A program made the position numbers and the translations under genes. Below are positions 9,481 through 18,373 of a stretch of DNA of 64,000 bases, piece by piece. How positions within the stretch are numbered: the stretch's first letter is position 1; each line of letters starts with the position of its first letter. The notes beneath the pieces are model-generated. The model was not told the DNA's origin. It made no database searches and worked only from the letters and a program-made list of their open reading frames with translations. This DNA comes from Vreelandella lionensis (GTDB lineage Bacteria; Pseudomonadota; Gammaproteobacteria; Pseudomonadales; Halomonadaceae): NCBI RefSeq assembly GCF_002087295.1, contig NZ_MWVI01000019.1, forward strand, positions 1 through 64,000. The letters are read 5' to 3'.

Positions 9481-10205
9481 ACCCGTCCCGGTAGCGCCCG
9501 CGCCAGGCTGGCCGCTACCGGTACACTCTGCTGCCACTCCACCATCACGCCATACGCCACTACTTCCACACCCGCGTTCACCGCATCACTCAGCGCCGCC
9601 GCATAGGTGGGGTCGATATGCGTCGCCGCTGCCACGTCCGCAATCCCCTCATGCGCCACGCAAAACAGCAGCACTGCCCGCTCGCCCTGCTCGGCCAGCG
9701 CAGCCAACGTGTGCAAATGCTTGGTACCACGCACGCTCACGGAGTCGGGAAAGTAGCCGTGACCATCCTCCTCTTTCAGCGCGACTTGTTTGACCTCCAC
9801 GTAGGCGGCACCCTTCTCAGGGTCATCCAAGCGAAAATCGAGCCGCGCGTCGCCTACCTTTACCTCACGCTTTAACGTTTGATAGTCCGTAAGAGGTGCT
9901 ATCTCCCCTGCATTAATCGCTGCTTCGACCAAGCCATTCGCTCGCCCGGTGTGAACCGATGCCAGCGCCGTTCCACCATCTGGCTCGGGCAGCTCTATCC
10001 ACTCCCAGGTCCAGGCCAGCTTGCGTTTGGGGTTATTACTGGGCGAGAGCCATACACGGCAGCCGGGCACGGTCACCGCCTTCATCGAGCCAGTATTCGG
10101 GCAGTGAGCCACCACTTCCTCACCGCTATCCAGACGCACATCGGCCAGAAAGCGCTTATAGCGGCGCAGCAGCGTGCCGAGCACCAGCCCTGGATAGGTC
10201 ATCAT
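9477..10205 (-). CDS. sfsA: SfsA sugar fermentation stimulation family protein
   Basis: 242 residues matching the SfsA family, which is thought to bind DNA or act as a nuclease-like protein and in E. coli affects maltose utilisation; the function is not firmly defined. Conserved blocks include RYKRFLADV, HCPNTGSMK near residue 35, VEVKQVAL and the FPDSVSVRGTKHL segment. The frame stays open for about 430 bp upstream, but that stretch overlaps the aminotransferase gene and has no homology. The two candidate ATGs (10203-10205 and 10200-10202) follow the aminotransferase stop with an ATGA overlap, indicating one operon. Confidence 0.88.
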   Translation of the reverse strand: MMTYPGLVLGTLLRRYKRFLADVRLDSGEEVVAHCPNTGSMKAVTVPGCRVWLSPSNNPKRKLAWTWEWIELPEPDGGTALASVHTGRANGLVEAAINAGEIAPLTDYQTLKREVKVGDARLDFRLDDPEKGAAYVEVKQVALKEEDGHGYFPDSVSVRGTKHLHTLAALAEQGERAVLLFCVAHEGIADVAAATHIDPTYAAALSDAVNAGVEVVAYGVMVEWQQSVPVAASLARALPGRV

Positions 10206-11365
10206 AAGCGGCTCACAAAGCGCGCGATGCGCACCACCGCCTCCTGCAGCCGTGCCACGTCGTTGGTGAACGCGATGCGCACATGGTGCTCGCCGCCCTG
10301 TACGGCAAAGTCGATACCTGGAGTGATGGCGACGTTCTCCTCCACCAACAGGCGCTCGCAGAAGGCTTGGCTGTCGCGACTGTAGCGGGAGATATCCAGC
10401 CAGAGATAGAACGCCCCCTGGGGCGGTAGATCCGGCGCAAGCTCTAGCTCGTCCAGGCCATCCAGCAGCACTTGGCGACGCTGTTTGAGGGTGGCGCGAC
10501 GGGTTTCCAGAATATCCCGGCACTCCGGGGTAAACGCTGCCAGCGCCGCATGCTGGGAAGGCGTCGGAGCAGCCAGAAACACGTTTTGCGCCAGTCGAGT
10601 CAGCGGCTCGACAGCCTGCTCCGGGGCGACCAGCCACCCCAAGCGCCAGCCGGTCATGCCGAAGTATTTGGAAAAGCTGTTCACCACAAAGGCGTCATCC
10701 GACAGCGACGTGGCCGACAGCGGCGCGTCATCGTAATTCAGCCCCTGGTAAATCTCATCGACAATGACATCACCGCCCTTGGCAGCTACCGTGTCGATCA
10801 CCTTCGTAAGCGCCTCAGCATCCAGCGTATGCCCAGTCGGGTTTGAGGGGCTGGCCAGCATGGCTAAACGCGTCTTGGCCTGCCAGTGCTGCTCAATCAG
10901 CGGCGCGGTGAGCTGCCAACTGCTGTCACGCCCAACGGGCACGGTATCAATTTCCGCACCCGCCAGGGCCATAAAGTGGCGGTTACAGGGGTAGTTAGGG
11001 TCGGCCATTAAGACCCGGTCGCCGCTTTCGACCAACAGTTGGCTAGCCAGTAGCAGCGCGCCAGAAGCGCCGGGCGTGACCAGAATACGTGCAGGGTCCA
11101 CCGTGGCATTGAAGTGTTCGGCATAGTGCCCAGCGATGGCTTCACGTAGCGACGCCAAACCGGCTGCGGGGGTGTAGCGCGTTTTTCCCTCGGCAAGCGC
11201 CTGCTGACCCGCCGCCACAATGGGTGCGGGAGTGGCAAAATCGGGCTCTCCCACTTCCAAATGAATCACGTCATGCCCAGCCGCCTCACGTGCCTGAGCC
11301 ATTTCTAGTAAGTGCATCACGCGAAAAGGCGCAACGTGATCAACACGCGAATTCCAGGCCATCAT
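10202..11365 (-). CDS. PLP-dependent class I/II aminotransferase
   Basis: 387 residues from ATG 11363-11365, chosen because GAAGGAG lies five bases upstream; the open frame extends 22 codons further. Fold type I PLP enzyme of the aspartate aminotransferase superfamily. The PLP lysine is in NSFSKYFGMTGWRLGW, with conserved N/P contacts in SPSNPTGH and the YQGLNYD segment. It resembles the aminotransferases encoded next to sfsA and dksA in Pseudomonas and Halomonas. The substrate cannot be told from sequence. sfsA follows with overlapping codons. Confidence 0.88.
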   Translation of the reverse strand: MMAWNSRVDHVAPFRVMHLLEMAQAREAAGHDVIHLEVGEPDFATPAPIVAAGQQALAEGKTRYTPAAGLASLREAIAGHYAEHFNATVDPARILVTPGASGALLLASQLLVESGDRVLMADPNYPCNRHFMALAGAEIDTVPVGRDSSWQLTAPLIEQHWQAKTRLAMLASPSNPTGHTLDAEALTKVIDTVAAKGGDVIVDEIYQGLNYDDAPLSATSLSDDAFVVNSFSKYFGMTGWRLGWLVAPEQAVEPLTRLAQNVFLAAPTPSQHAALAAFTPECRDILETRRATLKQRRQVLLDGLDELELAPDLPPQGAFYLWLDISRYSRDSQAFCERLLVEENVAITPGIDFAVQGGEHHVRIAFTNDVARLQEAVVRIARFVSRL

Positions 11366-11548
11366 GGCTCCTTCACCTAGTAGTAGATTAATCATGACCC
11401 TGGCCGCACACGATGTGGGACCATGGGCCAAAATGCACTATTATGCTTGCATCACGTGCAATTTTCAGCTAAACAAGCATCCCTTTGTCGTGAGCTCGTG
11501 ACACGCGCTCATGGTCGATCAGCAGTCACATACGTAAGGGGCACTCCC

Positions 11549-11987
11549 ATGCCAGTAGCGGAAAAGAAACCGGAAGCGTCCAAGTCCTTCATCCCGTATG
11601 AGCCGGCACCGGGTGAAGAGTATATGAACGAGAAGCAGCTCGCGCACTTCCGGCCAGCTGCTTCTGGACTGGAAACAGGCCCTCATGGAAGAGGTGGATC
11701 GTACCGTACGCCACCTGCAGGAAGATGCAAACAACTACGCCGACCCCGCCGACCGCGCGACGCAAGAAGAGGGATTTAGCCTTGAACTGCGCACCCGGGA
11801 TCGCGAGCGTAAGTTGCTGAAAAAGATCAACGAGACCATCGAAAAAATCGATGAAGACGACTACGGCTTCTGCGAAGCCTGCGGCGTGGAAATTGGCATC
11901 CGCTGTTTGGAAGCACGCCCCACCGCCACGCTTTGCGTTGACTGCAAAACCCTGGCCGAGCTGAAAGAGAAGCAACTGGGCGGTTAA
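11549..11987 (+). CDS. dksA: RNA polymerase-binding transcription factor DksA (one frameshift)
   Basis: Binds the RNA polymerase secondary channel and, with ppGpp, tunes rRNA and amino-acid promoters. 145 residues once repaired. The coiled-coil tip DPADRA carries the essential acidic residues. The C4 zinc finger is CEACG followed by CVDC, and the C-terminal helix ends KEKQLGG. An extra G near 11653 (CGGCCAG for CGCCAG) shifts frame after AHFR, splitting it into two apparent genes. A strong terminator follows at 12023-12049. dksA-gluQ-cbrA is the order known from Pseudomonas. Confidence 0.93.
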
Positions 11988-12022
11988 GTACCAAACGCCT
12001 CGTCATCCTAAGATGACAGCCA

Positions 12023-12049
12023 ACGGGCACCCTTGAGGTGCCCGTTTTT
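12023..12049 (+). terminator. Rho-independent terminator after dksA
   Basis: Stem ACGGGCACC / GGTGCCCGT with loop CTTGA, followed by five T. It lies 36 bp beyond the dksA stop and before gluQ. Confidence 0.9.
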
Positions 12050-12105
12050 GTTTGTCATCTTGTGCTCTTCTCATCGCTACGCAGTTTTCCAAACGACGGG
12101 TTGCC

Positions 12106-13005
12106 ATGACCGCCACCGCTCACTATCGAGGCCGCTTTGCCCCCCCCCCTTCCGGGCCGCTGCACCTTGGCTCGCTGGTTGCCGCTTTAGGCAGCTATTT
12201 GGATGCCCGCGCCGCTAGCGGCCAGTGGCTGGTACGCATCGAAGATATCGACCCGCCACGCTGCCCAGAAGGCGCAGACAGCACTATTTTGCGCCAGCTA
12301 GAGGCCTTTGGACTAACGTGGGATGGGGAAGTGATATGGCAAAGCCATCGTCATGATGCCTACCAGCACGCGCTGGATCAGCTCGTTGAACAGGGGCTGG
12401 CGTATCCATGCAGTTGCTCGCGTAAGCAGTGGCAGGCCTTTGACATCTACCCCGGCTGGTGCCGAAACGGCGTGTGCGATGCCACCAAGCCGGTCGCATG
12501 GCGGTTGCGCAGCGACCTCGCCAAACGCCCCGTAGGTTGGAATGATCGGCTGTTCGGCGAGCAGCACTTCGACCCCGCCGAACTGGGCGACGTAGTGTTA
12601 AAGCGCAAAGATCAATTATGGGCCTACCAGCTCGCGGTGGTGGTGGATGACGCCCACCAGGGCATTACCAATATCGTGCGCGGGTACGACCTGCTGGATA
12701 ACACGCCTTGGCAGCAGCAGTTACAGGCAGCGCTAAGCCTACCAACACCTCGTTACCTGCACCTACCATTAGTGGTAACTACGGATGGCCAAAAGCTCTC
12801 CAAGCAGAACCTAGCGCCCGCCCTAGCCGAAGAGAGCACCGGGATACGCCGCCAGCTCTTTCAGGCGCTGCAGCTACTCGACCAAGCGCCACCGCCAGCG
12901 CTTGTCGATGAATCGCCGGAAGCGCAGCTACGCTGGGCAATAGAGAACTGGTCGGTGTCACGCCTGGCACCGCTTGCCCATCGCCCCACTCCACCGGAGC
13001 AGTAA
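12106..13005 (+). CDS. gluQ: Glutamyl-Q tRNA(Asp) synthetase
   Basis: Truncated GluRS paralogue that attaches glutamate to the queuosine base of tRNA-Asp. 299 residues, lacking an anticodon-binding domain as expected. The HIGH-type motif is [11 protein letters not shown] near residue 12. The zinc-site cysteines are seen in CSCSRKQW and GWCRNGVC, and the KMSKS-type motif is KLSKQN. ATG 12106 is preferred over an upstream in-frame ATG because the conserved N-terminus begins there. The next gene begins 2 bp after its stop. Confidence 0.93.
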   Translation: MTATAHYRGRFAPPPSGPLHLGSLVAALGSYLDARAASGQWLVRIEDIDPPRCPEGADSTILRQLEAFGLTWDGEVIWQSHRHDAYQHALDQLVEQGLAYPCSCSRKQWQAFDIYPGWCRNGVCDATKPVAWRLRSDLAKRPVGWNDRLFGEQHFDPAELGDVVLKRKDQLWAYQLAVVVDDAHQGITNIVRGYDLLDNTPWQQQLQAALSLPTPRYLHLPLVVTTDGQKLSKQNLAPALAEESTGIRRQLFQALQLLDQAPPPALVDESPEAQLRWAIENWSVSRLAPLAHRPTPPEQ

Positions 13006-13006
13006 G

Positions 13007-13183
13007 ATGTACGTCTACCGCATCATGCTATTTCTTGTGTTTGGCGGCTACCTGCTATCACCGCTGTTTATGGATGGCTGGGGCGACCCGAGCGTGGCCT
13101 GGTACCGCCCTTTTGCGATTTGGGGCGTCCTGATTGCCCTGACGCTATGGCTTGAGCAGAAGAGGAAGTTAGATGAACGCTGA
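13007..13183 (+). CDS. 58-residue membrane protein overlapping cbrA (CbrX-like)
   Basis: Starts at ATG 13007 one base after the gluQ stop codon region and overlaps the cbrA start (13173) by 11 bp. The sequence begins MYVYRIMLFLVFGGYLL and has two hydrophobic helices (about residues 4-18 and 30-46) and a charged tail EQKRKLDER. Pseudomonas putida has a comparable small gene, cbrX, directly upstream of and translationally coupled to cbrA; position and type agree, but I infer homology from context rather than alignment. Its likely role is control of cbrA translation or partnership with CbrA in the membrane. Confidence 0.7.
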   Translation: MYVYRIMLFLVFGGYLLSPLFMDGWGDPSVAWYRPFAIWGVLIALTLWLEQKRKLDER

Positions 13184-16117
13184 GCTGATAGGCGTTGTAT
13201 TACTGGGGCTTAGCTACCTTGGGCTGCTGTTTGGCTGCGGCATGGCCGTCGAGCGGGGCTGGGTGCCAGTGCGCATTACTCGCCACCCGATGGTGTATAC
13301 CCTAGCGCTCGGCGTATACGCCAGCGCCTGGGCAATTTATGGCAGCATCGAATTAGCCGCGAATGCCGGGTTTGGCTACCTCGCTTACTACCTAGGGCCA
13401 GCGGGAGCTTTCTTACTCGCCCCTGTGCTGCTGGTACCGATTCAGCGCATTACCCGCACTTACCAGCTCTCTTCATTGGCGGATCTGTTCGCCTTTCGCT
13501 ACCGCTCCCGCTGGGCGGGAACGCTCGTCACGCTGCTTAGCCTATTTGCCGTATTACCGCTGCTGGGCATTCAGGTGCAAACCTTGAGCGATGCCGTCCA
13601 ACTACTGACCGGCAGTCGCTACAGCGCGGCGGTAGCGCTGCTATTCTGCGCGGTCATTGCCGGCTGCGCCGTGCTGTTTGGCGCCCGCCACAGCCATCGG
13701 CACCGCCACGATACGCTGCTGAGCGTGATTGCCTTTGAGTCGGTGATCAAACTGCTTGCCATGCTCGGGCTCGGTGCCATTGCCCTGTGGTGGGTGTTTG
13801 ACGGGCCTCAAGATTTACAGCGCTGGCTAGAAGGCCCAGGGGCCGCTCTACAAGCTACCACCCCTCAGTTAGAAGCCCCCCAGTGGCGTACGCTTCTGCT
13901 GCTGTTTTTCGCGGCGGCCTTTATGATGCCGCACCTGTTTCAGATCACCTTTGCCGAAAGCCTCTCTCGCCATACCCTACTGCAGGCTAGCTGGACCCTG
14001 CCGCTCTTTTTGCTCTTGATGGCGCTACCGGTGCCGCTGATCTTATGGGCGGCGCAGTCGGCCAACGAGAGCGTGCCGCTCGCCGCCTACGCGGCGTATC
14101 TGATGACCGAGCACTGGTGGGTCGGTGCGCTGGCCTTTATTGGTGGGCTGGCGGCCGCCAGCGGCACCATGATGATGATCGCGCTCGCGCTCTCCGGCAT
14201 GGTGTTGAATCACATTGTGCTGGTAGCCCGCCCTCCAGAGGCACGTAGCGACCTCTACGGCTGGCTGCTGTGGCTGCGCCGGGGGCTGGTCGGGGCCGTC
14301 ATTTTCGGTGGCTGGCTGTTTGCCGAAAGCGTCGGGCGCTATCACTCCCTGACGAACCTCGGGTTGGCCGCCTTTGTAGGCATGGCGCAGTGTTTGCCGG
14401 TCCTTCTAGCGCTGCTCTATTGGCCGGGTGCCAACCGCAAAGGCATGATTGCCGGCCTTATCGGCGGTATTTGGGGCTGGGTATGGGGGTTATGGCTTCC
14501 GCTGCTGTTCGATATCCCCCCCCCTGCACTGCCGTTCACTCTGTTGATGCCCGCCGATGCACCCGCGTGGTACAACGCCACGCTGATCTCGCTGGCGGTG
14601 AATATCGTCTTGCTGATCGTGGTGTCGCTGTTTACGCGCATCTCCGAGGGCGAGCGCTCGGCGGCGGAAGCCTGCTCGGTGGATGCGGTCATCCGCTCGA
14701 ACCGCCTACCGCTGGAAGCCGCTACGGCGGGGGATTTTTCCGCTCCCCCGGCCCCGGCGCTGGGCGATGAAGCCGCCAGCCGCGAAGTGGACCGCGCCCT
14801 GAAAGCGCTCAACCTGACCCCGCAAGAGCGCCGTCCCTATGCGCTGCGCCGTTTACGCGACCGCATTCAAGCCAACTTATCAGGGCTCATGGGGCCGTCG
14901 GTGGCGCGGGATATTGTGGATAGATACCTGCCCTACCGCCACGACGATGCTCCTGTTACCGACGACATCCACTTTGTAGAGAGCCGCTTAGAAGCCTACC
15001 GCTCGCGCCTCACCGGGCTTGCCAGAGAACTCGACGGGCTGCGCCGCCACCACCGTCAAACCCTGGCCTATCTGCCGGTGGGGCTGTGCGTTTTGGGCGA
15101 CGACGATGAGCTTCTGATGTGGAACCAAGCGCTCTCCCAGCTCTCTGGCATCAGCGGCGAAAGCGTGATCGGCTCCCGGCGCGACAGCCTGCCCCCGCCC
15201 TGGCCCACGCTGCTGGGCAGCGTGCTGAATGCCAGCCAAACGCCGCTGTACAAACAGGCGGTCACGCTGCACGGCAAAGACTACTTTTGGACGCTGCACA
15301 AAGCGGTGCTCAGCGGCCACGATAGTCGTGGCGGCAGCGTCATTCTGGTAGAGGATCACACCGAGATGAAATGGCTGGAAGAGGAGCTAGTGCACGACGC
15401 GCGGCCCGCCTCCATTGGCCAGCTCGCCGCTGGTGTAGCCCACGAGATTGGCAACCCGATTACCGGCATCTCATCGCTGGCGCAAAACCTGCGCTACGAC
15501 ACCGAAGACCCGGCGTTGCTGGAAACCGCCGACCAAATTCAGCAGCTCACTCAGCGGGTGACTAAAATCGTCAACTCCCTGGTGGGGTTTGCCCATGGCG
15601 GACGGCCCGCAATCCCGCTTCCCGCCGCGCCAGCATCGCTGAAAACGGTCAGCGAAGATGCGCTGCCCTTGATCCATTTAGCCCGCTCAGGCGAGGATGT
15701 CACCTTTACCAACGCCTGCCCAAGTGACATTGTGGTGCGCGGTGATGCACAGCGCCTGACCCAAGTCATGGTAAATTTCCTGAGCAACGCCAAGGACGCC
15801 TGCCAGCCCCAGGGTACGGTACGTATTGAGGCAGGCACCCAGGCCAGCCACGCTTGGTGGCGCGTCGTCGATGACGGCCATGGGATTGATCCCAGCGTTA
15901 AACACCGCCTGTTCGAACCGTTCACCACCACCAAACCGGCGGGTGAAGGCACGGACTTGGGTTATCGTTGGCGTATCAAATTATCAATGAGCACCAAGGC
16001 AAAATAGAGGTCGCTTCACCACCTCCCGGAAAGCCTCGCGGCACGGCCATTACGCTATGGCTACCGCTTTACCAACAGGATGATCACTTGCCCCATGCCC
16101 AGGATACTGATTGTTGA
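13173..16117 (+). CDS. cbrA: CbrA sensor histidine kinase with SLC5-type transporter domain (frameshift near the end)
   Basis: Membrane sensor of the CbrAB carbon/nitrogen balance system. About 981 residues when repaired, almost the same as Pseudomonas CbrA. Order: N-terminal solute:sodium-symporter-like domain with about 13 membrane helices (residues 1-500), linker, PAS-like segment around 640-740, then HisKA with H-box AAGVAHEIGNPITGI, N-box VNFLSNAKDA and G-box DDGHGID. A missing T near 15962 breaks the G2/ATP-lid region, and the preceding EGTDLG should be EGTGLG. The in-frame continuation ends at TGA 16115-16117 and overlaps cbrB. DARPASIGQ near the H-box probably should read DARLASIGQ. 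Confidence 0.93.
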
Positions 16118-17479
16118 AGATGAAGCGATTAGTCGCAGCGCGCTAAAGCGCTTACTGGAACGTCATCACCACAGCGTCAGCGAAGCGGCCAGCGCCGAAG
16201 AGGCCCGCACGCAGCCGCTCAGCGACTTTGACCTCATCATCAGCGACCTGCGCCTGCCGGGGGAGCCGGGCACGACGCTCATTGAGCTAGCGGCCCCCGC
16301 CCCGGTACTGATCATGACCAGCTACGCCAGCATGCGTTCGGCGGTGGATGCGCTCAAGCAGGGCGCCGTTGATTATGTCGCCAAGCCCTTCGACCACACC
16401 GAGCTACTGGAAACCGTCGAGCGTATTCTGCACAAGCAGTCGATGCAGCAGGGCACGCCGCCGGATGTCACCGACGAGGGCGGCGGCCGTCAAACCATGA
16501 TTGGTGACTGTACCGCCATGCAGGAGGTGTACACGCGCATCCGCAAAACCGCGCCTGCGGACGTCACCGTGCTCATCCAAGGCGAATCAGGCACTGGCAA
16601 GGAGCTGGTCGCGCGCGCCATCCATCAGCAGAGCAAGCGCGCCAAAGCGCCGCTGATTTGCGTGAACTGCGCGGCGATTCCCGAAACGCTGATCGAATCC
16701 GAGCTGTTTGGTCACGAAAAAGGCGCCTTTACCGGCGCCAGCGCTGCGCGCACCGGCTTGGTCAAAGCCGCCGACGACGGCACGCTCTTTCTGGATGAGA
16801 TTGGCGAGCTGCCCCTGGGCGCCCAGGCGCGATTGCTGCGGGTACTGCAAGAGGGCGAAATCCGCAAAATTGGCCCCGTGGAAACCCGCCATGTGAATGT
16901 TCGGCTGATTGCCGCCACTCACCGCGACCTGCGCGCGCTTTCCAAAAGCGGCGGGTTCCGTCTTGATTTGTACTACCGGCTGAACGTGATGCAGATTGCC
17001 CTGCCACCGCTGCGCGAGCGCGAAGACGACGTACTCAAAATCGCCGACATCCTGCTGGAAAAGGCCTGCAAGCGCCACGAACGCCCCGGGCTGCGGCTCT
17101 CTAGAGCGGCTCGTCAGGACCTACGCGACTACCCCTGGCCCGGTAACGTGCGCGGGCTTGAAAATGCTCTGGAGCGCGGAGTTATTCTCGCCGAAGGGCA
17201 TTTGATTCCCCCCGATGATTTGGGACATGGCCCGGTGACTAACCAGACCTCACCCACCTGCCGTTAACCCTGTGGCTTCCACAAATGACGATGCCACGAC
17301 TGCCGACGAAGACGACCTTTCCCTGGAAGATTACTTCCAGCACTTTGTGCTAGAGCACCAGGACCAAATGAGCGAAACCGAGCTGGCACAAAAGCTGGGC
17401 ATTAGTCGCAAAAATTTATAGGGAGCGTCGCCAACGTTTGGGCATCCCACGTAAAAAGACCGCCCGCCGTCAAAGCTAG
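16095..17479 (+). CDS. cbrB: CbrB, NtrC-family sigma-54 response regulator (two frameshifts)
   Basis: DNA-binding partner of CbrA. About 460 residues repaired. The receiver domain starts PRILIVEDE with phospho-Asp in IISDLRLPG and the conserved Lys in AKPF. The AAA+ domain has Walker A GESGTGKE, GAFTGA (the sigma-54 contact loop) and Walker B TLFLDEIGE. The Fis-type helix-turn-helix is at the C-terminus (ETELAQKLGISRKNL, then ERRQRLGIPRKK). Insertions near 17250-17260 and at about 17422 detach the last 70 residues; the true stop is TAG 17477-17479. ATG 16095 is used; ATG 16080 is also in frame. In Pseudomonas CbrB activates crcZ, which would be the next transcript here. Confidence 0.92.
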
Positions 17480-17494
17480 CTCATTGCTAGCTTT
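17472..17494 (+). terminator. Hairpin at the cbrB stop codon
   Basis: Perfect 9-bp stem AAAGCTAGC / GCTAGCTTT with loop TCATT. The cbrB stop lies in its left arm. Only three T follow, so it may be a weak terminator or an mRNA 3-prime stabilising structure separating cbrB from the downstream regulatory RNA. Confidence 0.5.
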
Positions 17495-17567
17495 AACAAG
17501 GACGCTAGCCCTTAGCCGTAAGACTAACGTCTAATAGATTGATTTTCATAAGAAATATCCAAAAACC

Positions 17568-17631
17568 GTTACCCAGGCGCTGTTACCTTCCCACACAACG
17601 AAGCGAGCAACAGGGTCAAAAACGTGTAACA
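17568..17631 (+). promoter_or_regulatory. Candidate CbrB upstream activating sites
   Basis: GTTAC at 17568-17572, TGTTAC at 17581-17586 and the inverted form TGTAACA at 17625-17631 lie 75-140 bp upstream of the sigma-54-like element at 17706. Paired TGTTAC/GTAACA-type elements at this distance are what a bound NtrC-family activator needs. Assignment to CbrB is inference from position and from the neighbouring cbrB gene. Confidence 0.45.
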
Positions 17632-17705
17632 CTTTCCTTCCCAATTCGTTCCCTGGCCTACCCATAAACCTCCAAACCATTGAAATACATAACGTATCAA
17701 ATGAG

Positions 17706-17721
17706 TGGCACGGTGAGTGAT
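17706..17721 (+). promoter_or_regulatory. Possible sigma-54 promoter of the CrcZ-like RNA
   Basis: The -24 element TGGCACG (17706-17712) matches consensus exactly. The -12 element at the correct spacing reads GTGAT where TTGCA/T is expected, so the usually conserved C is A. Given the error rate in this window the mismatch may be a base error. Predicted transcription start is about 17732. Confidence 0.45.
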
Positions 17722-17731
17722 ATTTTACTAG

Positions 17732-18218
17732 ACAAGAAGAACAAACTGGGCAGCGCGGTTAGTCGCTAACAAAAACAACATGACACCGCCCCGACCTGAG
17801 CCAAAACAAAAACAACAGGGCCAGGTAGAGATAACAGCACTAACAAGAACAATAGGCTTGAATCTCATTACTTGCATGCGCAGCACAAGGCCACCAAACG
17901 GAGCCCTGCAACAAAGCGCAGCGAACAATAACAACAGCCAGCAAGTGCCCAAATAAGGACGCGACGTACACAAGGTTCTGCACCCAAACAACAACAATAG
18001 CAGCATAGGTGTACACCCCCGGAGCCAATAACAACTCGCCGGGAGAGAAAAGTTCGCGGTTGGATTATTGTTTTGAATACGAGGCGGTCGGGATCAGAGT
18101 GGTTCTTATGCCTGCCGACTGCGGTGCGTATTCAGGGCGATGTGCCATCATGAATAAAAACAGCAGCATGGACGCTGATTGTCTGCTTTATAGGGGAGGC
18201 TCACGTAGCCTCCCCTTT
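17732..18218 (+). ncRNA. crcZ: CrcZ-like Hfq/Crc-sequestering small RNA
   Basis: A stretch of about 490 bases between cbrB and pcnB without a credible protein gene, in exactly the place where Pseudomonas encodes CrcZ. It carries repeated A-rich motifs of AANAANAA type in otherwise GC-rich DNA: 17768-17780, 17803-17817, 17842-17854, 17924-17936, 17986-17999 and 18026-18035 (for example AACAATAACAACA, AAACAACAACAATA, CAATAACAAC), with weaker ones near 17740 and 18152. These are the sites through which CrcZ titrates Hfq with Crc, relieving catabolite repression. It ends in a GC-rich hairpin (18193-18215). The 5-prime end is inferred from the sigma-54-like element. Open frames seen here have low-complexity translations and are not convincing genes. 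Confidence 0.75.
18193..18218 (+). terminator. Terminator of the CrcZ-like RNA
   Basis: Perfect 9-bp stem GGGGAGGCT / AGCCTCCCC, loop CACGT, followed by TTT. The T-tract is short (TTTCC), but the stem is strong and the position before the pcnB leader fits. Confidence 0.75.
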
Positions 18219-18373
18219 CCGCGTTTATAGGGCTCGATGTTGTGGTCTTCTAGCAAACCTCTCCTCGGCGCTTTGCAAGCCAGAAGGGGTCGGATACACT
18301 CAATCCCTTACCGTCCTCCATACGGTTACGTTTTCGAACCCGTTTTCGCTACACTGCGAGTCGATATCGCCGC

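Noticed and set aside
10206..10637. N-terminal extension of sfsA by 144 codons as a fusion protein
   Set aside because: The extension overlaps the aminotransferase gene in another frame and has no recognisable domain; SfsA starts normally at 10205 or 10202.
16080..17479. CbrB lacking its DNA-binding domain as a natural variant
   Set aside because: The helix-turn-helix is present downstream in another frame, with family-typical sequence; two single-base insertions explain the loss.
17728..18034. Minus-strand reading frames of about 60-90 codons inside the CrcZ-like region
   Set aside because: Their low-complexity Leu/Cys-rich translations come from reading the A-rich motifs backwards; no ribosome binding site or homology.
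17768..18035. Regularly repeated A-rich motifs as a CRISPR array
   Set aside because: Motifs are 8-15 bases, unevenly spaced and not identical; no direct repeats of 24-40 bases and no cas genes.
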